Shown: positions 7,467 to 16,104, counted from the first letter of the stretch. The stretch is 32,796 nucleotides of DNA from Bradyrhizobium sp. ORS 375 (GCF_000239775.1 NZ_CAFI01000131.1:1-32796), one strand, 5' to 3'. Notes: generated by a model from the sequence alone, not told the origin. Numbers and translations: made by a program.

Positions 7467-9002
7467 TTACGCCGCGCCCTTCTTCGGCCAATAGCGCTCG
7501 CGCAAATGGCGCTTGACCAGCTTGCCGGTCGGCGTGCGCGGCAGCTCCGGCTCGAAGTCGATCGAGCGCGGGCATTTGAGCGGCGACAAATGCTTGCGGC
7601 AGAACAGGATCAGCTGCTCCTCGAGCGCCTTGCCGGCGCGCGCCATGTCGTGCGGCTGCACCACGGCCTTGACCTCCTCGCCCATCTCTTCATTCGGCAC
7701 GCCGAACACCGCCACGTCAGCGACATCCGGATGGGTGATGAGGACGTCCTCGGTCTCCTGCGGGTAGATGTTCACGCCGCCGGAGATGATCATGTAGGAC
7801 TTGCGGTCGGTCAGATACAGGAAGCCATCGGCATCGAGATAGCCGACATCGCCGAGCGTCGACCAGCCCTTGTCGTTGTAGGCGCGCTTCGTCTTCTCGG
7901 GGTCGTTGTGGTAGGAGAACACAGGCGCATCGGCGAAATAGACCGTGCCGATCTCGCCGGTCGGCATCTCCTGGTCATCCTCGCCAAGGATCTTGATCTT
8001 GCCGACCACCGCGCGGCCGACGCTGCCGCGATGCTCCAGCCATTGCTTGGAGGTGCAGACAGTGACTCCGTTGCCTTCCGAGCCGGCATAGTACTCGATC
8101 AGGATCGGCCCCCACCACTCGATCATCCTGGCCTTGACGTCGACCGGGCAGGGCGCCGCGGCATGGATCGCGCCCTTCAAGGTCGAGACGTCGTAGCGCT
8201 TGCGGACATCCTCAGGCAGCTTGAGCATGCGCACGAACATCGTCGGCACCAGCTGCGACTGCGTGACTTTGTATTTCTCCACCAGCCGCAAGAAATCCTC
8301 GGCTTCGAAATGCTCCATGATGATCGACGTGCCGCCGAGCGTGATCGCCATCATGTTGAAGCGCAACGGAGCCGCATGATACAGCGGCGCTGGCGACAGA
8401 TAGATGCTCTCGGCGTTCATTCCGCACATGTCGGCGCAGAGCACGCGCAGGAACTGGTTGGGCTGGTCGATCGGATTGCCTTCGAAATCCTTCTTGATCC
8501 CTTTTGGTCGCCCGGTGGTGCCCGAGGAATACAGCATGTCGTAGCCGGCGACCTGGTCGGCGATCGGCGTCTTGGGCTGGGCGCCGGCCTCCTTGTCCCA
8601 GGAGCGGAAGCCGGGCTCGGGCTCGTCGACCATGAAGAACAGCGGGCCGTCATTCGACACGAGGTCGCGCACCTGCTCGGCGCATTTCGGCGAGGTGATG
8701 AAGACCTTGGCGCCGCAATCCCGGATGATGTAGGCGATCTCGTCCTTGGTGAGATAACGGCTGATCGCGGTGTAGTAGAGGCCGGAGCGCTGCGCTGCCC
8801 AGGCGATCTCCATGAAGGCGAGCCGGTTCTCCATCAGGAAGGCGATGTGATCGCCGGCCTTCAGGCCGAGCGATCGAAACAGCTGGGCACCCTGGTTGGA
8901 GAGTTCGTCGAGCTCGCGATAGGTGATGGCCTTGCCGGTGCCAGCCATCTGATAGGCGATCTTGTCGGGATGGCTCTGGGCGTGAATCGAAGGGTGGGTC
9001 AT
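7467..9002 (-). CDS. Acyl-CoA synthetase (AMP-forming)
   Basis: 511-residue member of the ANL superfamily that adenylates a carboxylic acid and transfers it to CoA. Visible motifs: the P-loop YSSGTTGRPKGIKK (about 155-168), YYAGSEGNG (about 303-311), GDVGYLDADGFLYLTDR (about 383-399) with the hinge K/R region SGGVNIYPQE, and the C-terminal catalytic lysine in TPTGKLVKR (about 490). Chain-length preference cannot be read. The start ATG at 9002 has GGTGAG about 6 nt upstream; a longer open frame upstream is repeat D and is rejected. It follows the thiolase gene on the same strand and probably works with it in fatty or aromatic acid breakdown. Confidence 0.9.
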   Translation of the reverse strand: MTHPSIHAQSHPDKIAYQMAGTGKAITYRELDELSNQGAQLFRSLGLKAGDHIAFLMENRLAFMEIAWAAQRSGLYYTAISRYLTKDEIAYIIRDCGAKVFITSPKCAEQVRDLVSNDGPLFFMVDEPEPGFRSWDKEAGAQPKTPIADQVAGYDMLYSSGTTGRPKGIKKDFEGNPIDQPNQFLRVLCADMCGMNAESIYLSPAPLYHAAPLRFNMMAITLGGTSIIMEHFEAEDFLRLVEKYKVTQSQLVPTMFVRMLKLPEDVRKRYDVSTLKGAIHAAAPCPVDVKARMIEWWGPILIEYYAGSEGNGVTVCTSKQWLEHRGSVGRAVVGKIKILGEDDQEMPTGEIGTVYFADAPVFSYHNDPEKTKRAYNDKGWSTLGDVGYLDADGFLYLTDRKSYMIISGGVNIYPQETEDVLITHPDVADVAVFGVPNEEMGEEVKAVVQPHDMARAGKALEEQLILFCRKHLSPLKCPRSIDFEPELPRTPTGKLVKRHLRERYWPKKGAA

Positions 9003-9033
9003 GATGGGCTCACCGTTGATCAGGGAAAAAGGT

Positions 9034-9155
9034 GTCGTCCCGGCCTTGAGCCGGGACCCATAACCACAGGGACCTGTGGTGAAAGCGGGCTGTGGCTCCA
9101 GCTCGCGCATCGTTGGATTCGGTGGCTATGGGTCCCGGCTCGAGGCCGGGACGAC
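9034..9155. repeat. Palindromic intergenic repeat D (GTCGTCCCGGC family)
   Basis: 122 bp between the thiolase stop and the synthetase start. Hairpin ends GTCCCGGC-cttga-GCCGGGAC and GTCCCGGC-tcgag-GCCGGGAC; the outer ends are inverted copies. It begins 31 bp upstream of the synthetase ATG, so a transcript continuing from thiolase would carry the folded element just ahead of that gene. Confidence 0.88.
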
Positions 9156-9174
9156 AGCATCGTTGGAGCGACGG

Positions 9175-10347
9175 TTACAGCCGCTCGACGATCGTCACGT
9201 TCGCCATGCCGCCGCCTTCGCACATGGTCTGCAGGCCGTAGCGCTTGTTGCGCTGCTTCAGCGCATGCAGCAAGGTCGTCATCAGCTTGGTGCCGGAGCC
9301 GCCGAGCGGATGGCCGAGCGCGATGGCGCCGCCATTGACGTTGAGGCGGCTCGGATCGGCGCCGGTGGTCTTCAGCCACGCGGTCGGCACCGAGGCGAAA
9401 GCCTCGTTGACCTCGTAGAGGTCGATGTCGTCGATCGACATGCCGGCCTTCTGCAGCGCGCGCTGGGTCGCCGGCAGCGGCGCTTCCAGCATGATGACGG
9501 GATCGCCGCCCATCATGGTCATGTGGTGCACGCGCGCCAGCGGCTTGACGCCGAGCGATTTCAGGCCGCGCTCGTTGACGACCATCACGCCGGAGGCGCC
9601 GTCGCAGATCTGGCTGGCCGAGGCCGCGGTCAGCTTGCCGTTCTCCGCGATCAGCTTGACGCCCTTGATGCCGTCGAGGCTGACGTCGAAGCGGATGCCC
9701 TCGTCGATATGATGCGTATCGGTCGAGCCGTCTGCGCGGGTGATCTGCAGCGGAATGATCTCGTCCTTGAAGTGCCCGGCTTGCGTTGCTGCGATCGCGC
9801 GCTGGTGGCTCTGATAGGCGTATTCGTCGAGCTCATCCTTCGAGAGCCCGTACTTCTCCGCCATCATCTCCGCGCCGGTGAACTGGCTGAACTGGATGTT
9901 CGGATAGCGCGTCTCCATGTTCGGGCTCTTGTAATGCCCGAAGCCGTTCTTCGCCGGCAGCGTCGAGGACAGGCCCATCGGCACCCGGGTCATCGACTCC
10001 ACGCCGGCGGCGATCACGACGTCCATCGCGCCCGACATCACCGCCTGGGCGGCGAAGTGCAGCGCCTGCTGCGACGAGCCGCACTGGCGGTCGATCGAGG
10101 TGCCCGGCACGCTCTCCGGCAGCTTCGACGCCAGCACCGCGTTGCGCGCGATGTTGGTGGACTGCTCGCCGGTCTGCATCACGCAGCCCATGATCACGTC
10201 CTCGACCTGGTCCGGCGCGGCGCCGGAGCGCTCGACCAGCGCATCCAGCACCTTCGCCGCCAGATCCGCCGGATGCCAGCCGGCCAGACGCCCGCCCTTG
10301 CGACCGCCGGCCGTGCGCGCAGCCGCGACGATATAGGCTTCCGCCAT
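9175..10347 (-). CDS. Acetyl-CoA acetyltransferase / 3-ketoacyl-CoA thiolase
   Basis: 390-residue thiolase that cleaves 3-ketoacyl-CoA with CoA (or condenses acetyl-CoA). All catalytic residues are present: acyl-accepting C89 (DRQCGSSQQ), H346 (ALGHPLGGSG) and C376 (MCEGGGMAN). The start ATG has a near-perfect AGGGAGGAAACCTC leader. It is divergent from the TetR gene. The shared 138-bp gap holds a well-formed thiolase promoter overlapped by a dyad, which suggests TetR control. Together with the plus-strand ligase, dehydrogenases, crotonase and SDR it supplies the last step of a beta-oxidation set. Biosynthetic versus degradative use is inferred from context only. Confidence 0.92.
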   Translation of the reverse strand: MAEAYIVAAARTAGGRKGGRLAGWHPADLAAKVLDALVERSGAAPDQVEDVIMGCVMQTGEQSTNIARNAVLASKLPESVPGTSIDRQCGSSQQALHFAAQAVMSGAMDVVIAAGVESMTRVPMGLSSTLPAKNGFGHYKSPNMETRYPNIQFSQFTGAEMMAEKYGLSKDELDEYAYQSHQRAIAATQAGHFKDEIIPLQITRADGSTDTHHIDEGIRFDVSLDGIKGVKLIAENGKLTAASASQICDGASGVMVVNERGLKSLGVKPLARVHHMTMMGGDPVIMLEAPLPATQRALQKAGMSIDDIDLYEVNEAFASVPTAWLKTTGADPSRLNVNGGAIALGHPLGGSGTKLMTTLLHALKQRNKRYGLQTMCEGGGMANVTIVERL

Positions 10348-10386
10348 GAGGTTTCCTCCCTAGACTTGGTTCGTTGATTGGGAGGG

Positions 10387-10415
10387 ATTTAAATGCGCGA
10401 TTGAGCTTTAGTCAA
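10387..10415 (-). promoter_or_regulatory. Thiolase promoter (TTGACT-N17-TTAAAT)
   Basis: Minus-strand -35 TTGACT (10410-10415) and -10 TTAAAT (10387-10392) with 17-bp spacing, about 35 bp before the expected translation signals. This AT-rich patch stands out in a very GC-rich region. Confidence 0.65.
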
Positions 10416-10418
10416 TCG
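10398..10418. promoter_or_regulatory. Candidate TetR operator (CGATTGA-N7-TCAATCG)
   Basis: Perfect 7-bp dyad CGATTGA-gctttag-TCAATCG covering the -35 box and part of the spacer of the thiolase promoter. It lies between the divergent thiolase and TetR genes. TetR-family repressors typically bind such dyads in the shared promoter region; the assignment is positional inference. Confidence 0.55.
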
Positions 10419-10485
10419 ATCAATTAACTCTTGAGATCGACTTCGGCTTCGGCTTATCTGGCCCCAACAACCGATTGGAAACGCC

Positions 10486-11145
10486 TTGGGACCTCAGCTT
10501 CAGAACAGCGCGCCGGAGAAGCTTGCCGTGGGGCGGAATGCCACCGCGGAAAAGCTGCTGGACGCCGCGAGCGAGCTGATGATCCAGCGGTCCTCGATCG
10601 AGATCTCGCTCAGCGACATCGCCCAGAAGTCCGGCTCGAACGCCGCGCTGGTCAAATATCATTTCGGCAACAAGGACGGCCTGCTGCTGGCCCTGCTCGC
10701 GCGCGACGCGGCGACCGAGGTCGCCAATCTCGAATATCTGCTGGCGCAGCCGCTGCCGCCCACCGCCAAGCTGAAGCTGCACATCAGCGGAATCATCCGC
10801 GCCTATCACCGGTTTCCCTACATGAACCGGCTGATCCACTATTTGCTGCACGAGAGCAGCGCCGAGGCCGCCGACGAGGTGTCGAAGTTCTTCGTCGCGC
10901 CGCTGTTGGAATTCCATCGCCGGCTGATCGAGGAGGGCATCGCCAAGGGCGAGTTTCGCGATGTCGATCCCGTGCTGTTCTACACCAGCCTGATCGGCGC
11001 CTGTGATCACCTGTTCTTCGGCCGCCACGCCATGTCGCGCGCGATCGGCGTCGGCCCGGTCACCGATGAGGTCTGCCGCCAGTACATCGCCCACATGGAG
11101 GCGCTGATCTGCGGCGGCATATTGAAACGGGCAACGAGCGACTAG
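10486..11145 (+). CDS. TetR family transcriptional regulator
   Basis: 219-residue regulator with an N-terminal TetR helix-turn-helix (about 17-64; recognition region DIAQKSGSNAALVKYHFGNK, the YHFGNK turn being diagnostic) and an all-helical ligand domain (about 80-210). No ATG is available. The frame opens after a stop at 10432. TTG at 10486 is the first usable codon, but GTG at 10528 (205 residues) has a better GGAGAAG ribosome site 7 nt upstream and may be the true start. It is divergent from thiolase and 57 bp upstream of the SDR gene, so it probably controls the surrounding CoA-ester genes with an acyl-CoA or related effector (inference). Confidence 0.85.
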   Translation: MGPQLQNSAPEKLAVGRNATAEKLLDAASELMIQRSSIEISLSDIAQKSGSNAALVKYHFGNKDGLLLALLARDAATEVANLEYLLAQPLPPTAKLKLHISGIIRAYHRFPYMNRLIHYLLHESSAEAADEVSKFFVAPLLEFHRRLIEEGIAKGEFRDVDPVLFYTSLIGACDHLFFGRHAMSRAIGVGPVTDEVCRQYIAHMEALICGGILKRATSD

Positions 11146-11202
11146 GCATCTGCCACGCGCTCGTTGCCATCAACAAGAAACATCCAGGGAGGAAACTTAA
11201 CC

Positions 11203-11961
11203 ATGCAGTTGAACAACGTTGCCGTTCTCATCACCGGCGGTGGCTCGGGTCTCGGCGCCGCCACGGCGCGCGCCATGGCGGCCAAGGGCGCCAAGGTGGC
11301 CGTGCTCGACCAGAGCCTGGAGAATGCCGAGAAGGTCGCGGCCGAGATCAAGGGCGTCGCCCTGCATGCCGACGTCACCAATGAAGATCAGGTCAAGGCC
11401 GGCATCGCCAAGGCGGAAGCCGCGCATGGCATCGCCCGCGTGCTGGTGAACTGCGCCGGCATCGGCGGCTCGCAGCGCATCGTCGGCAAGGACGGTGTCT
11501 ATCCGCTGGCGAAGTTCGCGCGCATCATCAATGTCAACCTGATCGGCACCTTCAACGTGCTGCGCCTGTTCGCCGAGCGCCTCGTCACCGCCGAGCCGAT
11601 CGGCGAGGAGCGCGGCGTCGCGATCAACACCGCGAGCGTCGCGGCCTATGAAGGCCAGATCGGCCAGATCGCCTATTCGGCGTCGAAGGGCGGCGTCGTC
11701 GGCCTCACCTTGCCGGCCGCGCGCGATCTCGCCAGCCAGAAGATCCGCGTCAACACCATCGCCCCCGGCCTGTTCCTGACGCCGCTGCTGATGGGGCTGA
11801 ACGAGGAAGCGCGCAAGAGCCTCGGCGCCCAGGTGCCGCATCCGGCCCGCCTCGGCGACGCCTCGGAGTACGGCAATCTCGCCGTCCACATCGTCGAGAA
11901 CCCGATGCTGAACGGCGAAACCATCCGCCTCGACGGCGCCATCCGCATGGCCCCGCGCTGA
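11203..11961 (+). CDS. SDR oxidoreductase, 3-hydroxyacyl-CoA dehydrogenase type II-like
   Basis: 252-residue classical short-chain dehydrogenase. NAD-binding TGGGSGLG is at 11-18 and D36 at the end of strand 2 favours NAD(H). NCAG follows, and the catalytic S145, Y158 and K162 lie in the segment ending YSASK. The overall pattern (NVAVLITGGGSGLG, RLFAERL, GERGVAINTASVAAYEGQIGQ) resembles HSD17B10-type 3-hydroxyacyl-CoA dehydrogenases rather than FabG. It would oxidise 3-hydroxyacyl-CoA in beta-oxidation. ATG at 11203 has GGGAGGAAA upstream; the longer frame is rejected on that basis. It follows tetR and is followed by repeat E. Confidence 0.88.
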   Translation: MQLNNVAVLITGGGSGLGAATARAMAAKGAKVAVLDQSLENAEKVAAEIKGVALHADVTNEDQVKAGIAKAEAAHGIARVLVNCAGIGGSQRIVGKDGVYPLAKFARIINVNLIGTFNVLRLFAERLVTAEPIGEERGVAINTASVAAYEGQIGQIAYSASKGGVVGLTLPAARDLASQKIRVNTIAPGLFLTPLLMGLNEEARKSLGAQVPHPARLGDASEYGNLAVHIVENPMLNGETIRLDGAIRMAPR

Positions 11962-11975
11962 CGGCAACCTCCGCT

Positions 11976-12095
11976 GTCGTCCCGGCCTTGAGCCGGGACC
12001 CATACTCCGCGGCGTCTGTGAGAAGCACTCTGGCAGACGCCGCGCTCTGACCAAACAAGCCGGTGGCTATGGATCCCGGCGTTCGCCGGGATGAC
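11976..12095. repeat. Palindromic intergenic repeat E (GTCGTCCCGGC family)
   Basis: 120 bp between SDR and crotonase. Left hairpin GTCCCGGC-cttga-GCCGGGAC; right hairpin ATCCCGGC-gttc-GCCGGGAT. The right hairpin has compensating changes (G to A on one side, C to T on the other) that keep the stem paired. That suggests the local hairpins, rather than the long arm-to-arm pairing, are maintained. Confidence 0.87.
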
Positions 12096-12114
12096 GGTGA
12101 GGAGAGAGCGCGCC

Positions 12115-12921
12115 ATGTCCCAACCGCTGCTGATCGAGCACGACAACGGTGTCGACCGGGTGACGCTCAATCGTCCGGAGAGCCTGAACGCGCTCGACCC
12201 GGCGCTGATCGACGCGCTCAATACCTACTTTGAAAGCCTGCAGCGCAATCGCACGACGCGTGTCGTCGTGCTCAGGGGCGCCGGCAAGAACTTCTGTGCC
12301 GGCCTCGATCTCAAGGCCGCCATGCAACGGCGCGCTAGCGTCAACGAGCCGCCGGGCGTCACCGAGTCCCTGGACTCGCAACGCCGCATCGCCGACATCG
12401 TGATGCTGATGCGGCGCTGTCCGCAGCCGATCATCGCGCTGGTGCAGGGCGCGGCCGCCGGCGGCGGCTTCGCGCTGGCGCTCGCCGCCGACATCCGCAT
12501 CGCCACGCGCTCGGCCCGCATGAACTGCGCCTTCATCAAGCTCGGCCTCGGCGGCTGCGACATCGGCACCAGCTACTTTTTGCCGCGCCTGGTCGGCGTC
12601 TCCGTCGCCTCCGAACTGATTCTCACCGGACGCTTCATCGGCGCGGAACGTGCGCTGATGGTGGGCCTGGTGTCGGAGATCGTCGAGGAGGATGCGCTGG
12701 AGAGCGCGGCCGCTCCTTTCATCGATGCGATGATGACGGCCTCGCCGGTCGGGCTTCGGCTGTCGAAGGAATGCCTCAACATGAGCGTCGATGCATCGTC
12801 GATCGAGGCCGTGATCGCGATGGAAGATCGCAACCAGGTGCTGTGCAGCCGCTCGGACGATTTCAAGGAAGGCATTGCGGCCTTTCTCGAGAAGCGCAAG
12901 CCGGTCTATACCAACCGCTAG
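12115..12921 (+). CDS. Crotonase-fold protein (enoyl-CoA hydratase/isomerase family), catalytic Glu residues absent
   Basis: 268-residue crotonase superfamily member. The CoA-binding and oxyanion-hole segments are present (NFCAGLDLK at 59-67; VQGAAAGGGFALAL at 110-123). The two glutamates of classical enoyl-CoA hydratase (rat E144 and E164) align with A120 (GGGFAL) and F140 (CAFIKLG). An aspartate in GLGGCDIG, the position used by dienoyl-CoA isomerases, is kept. It may therefore be an isomerase, a hydrolase or a variant hydratase. The start ATG at 12115 has GAGGAGAG upstream; a longer frame begins inside repeat E and is rejected. It is 41 bp upstream of the feruloyl-CoA-synthase-like ligase and probably co-transcribed. 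Confidence 0.87.
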   Translation: MSQPLLIEHDNGVDRVTLNRPESLNALDPALIDALNTYFESLQRNRTTRVVVLRGAGKNFCAGLDLKAAMQRRASVNEPPGVTESLDSQRRIADIVMLMRRCPQPIIALVQGAAAGGGFALALAADIRIATRSARMNCAFIKLGLGGCDIGTSYFLPRLVGVSVASELILTGRFIGAERALMVGLVSEIVEEDALESAAAPFIDAMMTASPVGLRLSKECLNMSVDASSIEAVIAMEDRNQVLCSRSDDFKEGIAAFLEKRKPVYTNR

Positions 12922-12962
12922 ATATCAAGATCCGCAAAGGACGATATTTCGGGAGACGCAAA

Positions 12963-14831
12963 ATGGACGGGACGGCAGCGAAAGTTTTGGAGAAGCCGGC
13001 ATTCCGCAAGGTCAATTGGCTGGCGCGCGACATCGATGTCGAGAAGCGCGCGGACGGCGTGATCGTCATCAAGTCGCGCATTCCGCTGCAGGCCTACGAA
13101 CCGCATCTCGCCGCGCCGCTCGCCCGCTGGGCCAAGGAGGCGCCGGCGCGAACCTGGCTGGCGCAGCGCACCGGCCCGGAGCGGCAGTGGCGCAAGCTGT
13201 CCTATGCGGAGGCCAAGCGCACCGTCGATGGGCTGACGCAAGCGCTGCTCAACCTGAAGCTCGACGGCCGCCCGGTCGCGATCCTCTCAGGCAATTCGAT
13301 CGAGCATGCGCTGATGACGTTCGCCGCGATGCAGGCGCGGTCGCCGGCAGCGCCGGTGTCGCCGGCCTATTCGCTGATGAGCCACGATCACCTCAAGCTG
13401 AAATATCTGTTCGGGCTGGTGAAGCCCGGCGTCGTGATGGTGCAGGATGGCCCGACCTTCGAGAAGGCGCTGAAGGCGCTCGATCTCGACGGTGTCACCG
13501 TCGTTCATGTCGCGCGTCCCTGCGAGGGCATCCCGAGCGTCAGCTTCGCCGATCTCGCTGCGACGCCGGTGACATCGGAAGTCGAGGCGTCGATCGCGCA
13601 GATCACACCGGACACCGTGGGCAAGCTGCTGTTCACGTCCGGCTCCACCGGCATGCCCAAAGCGGTCATCAACACCCAGCGCATGATGTGCGCCAATGCG
13701 GCGATGATGATGCAGACGCGGCCGCGTGCGCCGGATGCGCCGGTCTCCACGGTGCTGGACTGGATGCCGTGGAATCACACCATGGGCGGCAATGCGGCGT
13801 TCAATCCGCTGCTGATCGATGGCGGCACGCTGTACATCGACGACGGCCGCCCGATGCCCGGGATGTTCGAGGAGAGCCTCCGCAACTTGCGCGAGGTGTC
13901 GCCGACCTACTACGCCAACGTTCCCGCAGGCTATGCCGCGCTCGCGGCGGCGATGGAGAAGGACGATGCGCTGTGCCGCTCCTTCTTCAAGGACTTGGGC
14001 ATCATGGCCTATGGCGGCGCTCGGCTGCCGGACGATCTCTACGAGCGCATGCAGGCGCTGGCGGTGAAGACGACCGGCGAGCGCATCGTGTTCTACACCG
14101 GCTGGGGCTCGACCGAGACCGCGCCGACCTCGACCGGCACCTATTGGAACACCGAGCGCGTCGGCCTGATCGGCCTGCCGTTCCCCGGCGTCGAGCTGAA
14201 GATGGTGCCGACCGGCGACAAATACGAGCTGCGGCTGCGCGGCATCAACGTGATGCCCGGCTATTTCGGTCAGCCCGAGCTGACGAAGAAGGCGTTCGAC
14301 GACGAAGGCTTCTACTGCATCGGCGATGCCGGCGTGTTCGTCGATCCCGCCGATCCCGTGCAGGGCATCATCTTCGCCGGCCGCGTGGTCGAGGATTTCA
14401 AGCTGACCACCGGCACCTTCGTGCATGTCGGCTCGCTGCGCACCGATGCGATCGCGGCGGCCACGCCGGCGATCCATGACGCGCTGGTGGCGGGGCAGGA
14501 TCGGGAATATGTCGGCCTGCTGGCGTGGCCCAACCTGCATGCCTGCCGACAACTCGTCGGCAATCCCGAGGCGACGTTCGAGGACGTGGTGAAGCATCCG
14601 GCGGTCATCGACTGCGTTCGTCGCGGCCTACAAGCGCACAACAAGGACTGCGAAGGCGCCAGCAGCCGACGCATCGGCCGCGTCATGCTGATGGCCGAGC
14701 CGCCGTCGATCGACGGCCATGAACTGACCGACAAGGGCTACATCAACCAGCGCGCCGGCCTGGAACGCCGCGCCGCGCTGGTCGAGCGGCTCTTTGCCGC
14801 GACGCCCGACAGCGAGGTGATCGTGCTGTGA
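12963..14831 (+). CDS. Aryl-CoA ligase, feruloyl-CoA synthase-like
   Basis: 622-residue AMP-forming ligase, longer than ordinary acyl-CoA synthetases and matching the feruloyl-CoA synthase branch in length and pattern. Motifs: P-loop LLFTSGSTGMPKAVINT (about 220-236), YTGWGSTETAPTSTG (about 377-391), GDAGVF (about 453) and the hinge AGRVVEDFKLTTGTFV. The C-terminal lysine is in ELTDKGYINQRA (about 590-600). It should activate a hydroxycinnamate or related acid to its CoA thioester. ATG at 12963 has GGGAG 7 nt upstream. It lies between a crotonase and acyl-CoA dehydrogenases, as in phenylpropanoid side-chain degradation clusters. Exact substrate is unproven. Confidence 0.85.
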   Translation: MDGTAAKVLEKPAFRKVNWLARDIDVEKRADGVIVIKSRIPLQAYEPHLAAPLARWAKEAPARTWLAQRTGPERQWRKLSYAEAKRTVDGLTQALLNLKLDGRPVAILSGNSIEHALMTFAAMQARSPAAPVSPAYSLMSHDHLKLKYLFGLVKPGVVMVQDGPTFEKALKALDLDGVTVVHVARPCEGIPSVSFADLAATPVTSEVEASIAQITPDTVGKLLFTSGSTGMPKAVINTQRMMCANAAMMMQTRPRAPDAPVSTVLDWMPWNHTMGGNAAFNPLLIDGGTLYIDDGRPMPGMFEESLRNLREVSPTYYANVPAGYAALAAAMEKDDALCRSFFKDLGIMAYGGARLPDDLYERMQALAVKTTGERIVFYTGWGSTETAPTSTGTYWNTERVGLIGLPFPGVELKMVPTGDKYELRLRGINVMPGYFGQPELTKKAFDDEGFYCIGDAGVFVDPADPVQGIIFAGRVVEDFKLTTGTFVHVGSLRTDAIAAATPAIHDALVAGQDREYVGLLAWPNLHACRQLVGNPEATFEDVVKHPAVIDCVRRGLQAHNKDCEGASSRRIGRVMLMAEPPSIDGHELTDKGYINQRAGLERRAALVERLFAATPDSEVIVL

Positions 14832-14848
14832 TGCGAGATTTTGAAGCC

Positions 14849-14945
14849 GTCATTCCGGGGCACTCGCGAAGCGAGTGAACCCGGAATCCAGAGATGAGTC
14901 AGATCGAGATTCCGGGTTCGATGCTGCGCATCGCCCCGGAATGAC
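14849..14945. repeat. Palindromic intergenic repeat F (GTCATTCCGGGG family)
   Basis: 97 bp between the ligase and the first acyl-CoA dehydrogenase. Left half ATTCCGGGg-cactcgcgaagcgagtg-aACCCGGAAT and right half ATTCCGGGTTC-gatgctgcgcatc-GCCCCGGAAT are each hairpins. The left loop holds a further stem CACTCGC/GCGAGTG. The two halves are also complementary to each other. Confidence 0.9.
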
Positions 14946-14966
14946 GACCAGGAAGCAGGTGAGGCC

Positions 14967-16094
14967 ATGAACTTCGATTTCTCCGACGATCAGAAACAGC
15001 TGCGGGACCAGGCGCGGAAATTCCTCGCCGAGAAATGCCCGCCGAAAGCCGTGCGCGTCGTGCTCGACGGCAAGGAGACCTATGACCGCGCGCTGTGGAA
15101 GGGCTTTGCCGAGATGGGCTTCCTCGGCGTCGCGATCCCCGAGGAGTACGGCGGCGCAGGCGCCGGCCATCTCGAACTCTGCGTGATCGCGGAAGAAGTC
15201 GGCCGCGCGCTGGCGCCAGTGCCGTTCTCCTCGACGGTCTATCTCGCGGCGGAAGCGCTGATGCTCGCCGGCAGCGATGCGCAGAAGCAGACCTGGCTGC
15301 CGAAGATCGCCAGCGGCGAGACGATCGGCACGCTTGCGCTGTTCGAGGGCACCGGCAATCCGTCGCCGAAGGCGATCAAGCTCGCAGCCGCCAATGGCGT
15401 GCTCAACGGCACCAAGAAGCCGGTGGCCGATGGCGCGATCGCCGATCTCATCATCGTTGCCGCGCGCACAGCCTCGACCGGCCGCGACAGCGACATCTCG
15501 CTGTTCCTGGTCGACGCCAAGGCCGGCGGCGTCGAGGCCAAGGCGCTGACCAATCTCGATCCGACCCGCGGTCAGGCCGAACTCACCTTCACGAATTGCA
15601 AGGCCGAGCCGCTCGGGACTGCGGGCGAGGGCTGGAGTATCATCAGCCAGGTGCTCGACCGCGCCGCGGTGCTGACCGCGTTCGAGCAGGTCGGCGGCTC
15701 CGATCGCGCGTTGGAGATGGGCCGCGACTATGCGCTCGACCGCATCGCCTTCGGCCGGCCGATCGGTTCGTTCCAGGCGGTCAAGCACATGTTGGCCGAC
15801 ATGTACGTCTCGGCGACGCTCGCGCGCTCCAACGCCTATTACGGCGCCTGGGCGCTCTCGACCAATGCGCCGGAATTGCCGGAGGCCGCCGCCTCGGCGC
15901 GCATCAGCGCGACGCAGGCCTATCAGCACTGCGGCAAGAACAACATTCAGGTCCATGGCGGCATGGGCTTCACCTGGGAGTTCGACTGCCACATGTACTA
16001 CCGCCGCGCCAACGCGCTCGCGCTCGGCCTCGGCAGCCTGTCCTATTGGGAGGACCAGCTGATCGACCGCATGCGCAAGCGCAACGCGGCGTGA
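14967..16094 (+). CDS. Acyl-CoA dehydrogenase (small-subunit type)
   Basis: 375-residue FAD acyl-CoA dehydrogenase. The N-terminal helical domain contains AIPEEYGGAGAG, the middle beta domain is degenerate (ALFEGTGNP where most members have F/Y-x-x-T-E), and the C-terminal helical domain contains QVHGGMGFTWEFDCHMYYRR. The usual C-terminal catalytic Glu position is not Glu. The helix-G alternative reads LDRAA with D231 instead of E. Such degenerate members often form heterotetramers with a catalytically complete partner, as shown for mycobacterial FadE pairs; the two larger dehydrogenases just downstream are candidates. The start ATG has GGTGAGG upstream. Family certain, partner inferred. Confidence 0.87.
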   Translation: MNFDFSDDQKQLRDQARKFLAEKCPPKAVRVVLDGKETYDRALWKGFAEMGFLGVAIPEEYGGAGAGHLELCVIAEEVGRALAPVPFSSTVYLAAEALMLAGSDAQKQTWLPKIASGETIGTLALFEGTGNPSPKAIKLAAANGVLNGTKKPVADGAIADLIIVAARTASTGRDSDISLFLVDAKAGGVEAKALTNLDPTRGQAELTFTNCKAEPLGTAGEGWSIISQVLDRAAVLTAFEQVGGSDRALEMGRDYALDRIAFGRPIGSFQAVKHMLADMYVSATLARSNAYYGAWALSTNAPELPEAAASARISATQAYQHCGKNNIQVHGGMGFTWEFDCHMYYRRANALALGLGSLSYWEDQLIDRMRKRNAA

Positions 16095-16104
16095 GGTCAA
16101 GCAC

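Noticed and set aside
7315-7575. N-terminal extension of the epoxide-hydrolase-like protein
   Set aside because: The extra residues translate repeat C and overlap the synthetase stop region; ATG 7314 has a good ribosome site.
7410-9338. Very long plus-strand open frame opposite the acyl-CoA synthetase
   Set aside because: It lies antisense to a gene with clear catalytic motifs, is Arg/His/Asp/Ala-rich with no recognisable domain, and spans repeats C and D. This is the usual high-GC antisense shadow.
12091-12114. Longer N-terminus for the cluster crotonase
   Set aside because: The added codons are the end of repeat E; the internal ATG at 12115 has a strong GAGGAGAG ribosome site.
13287-14597. 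Long minus-strand open frame opposite the feruloyl-CoA-synthase-like gene
   Set aside because: Low-complexity Arg/His-rich translation antisense to an intact ligase; no motifs and no ribosome site.
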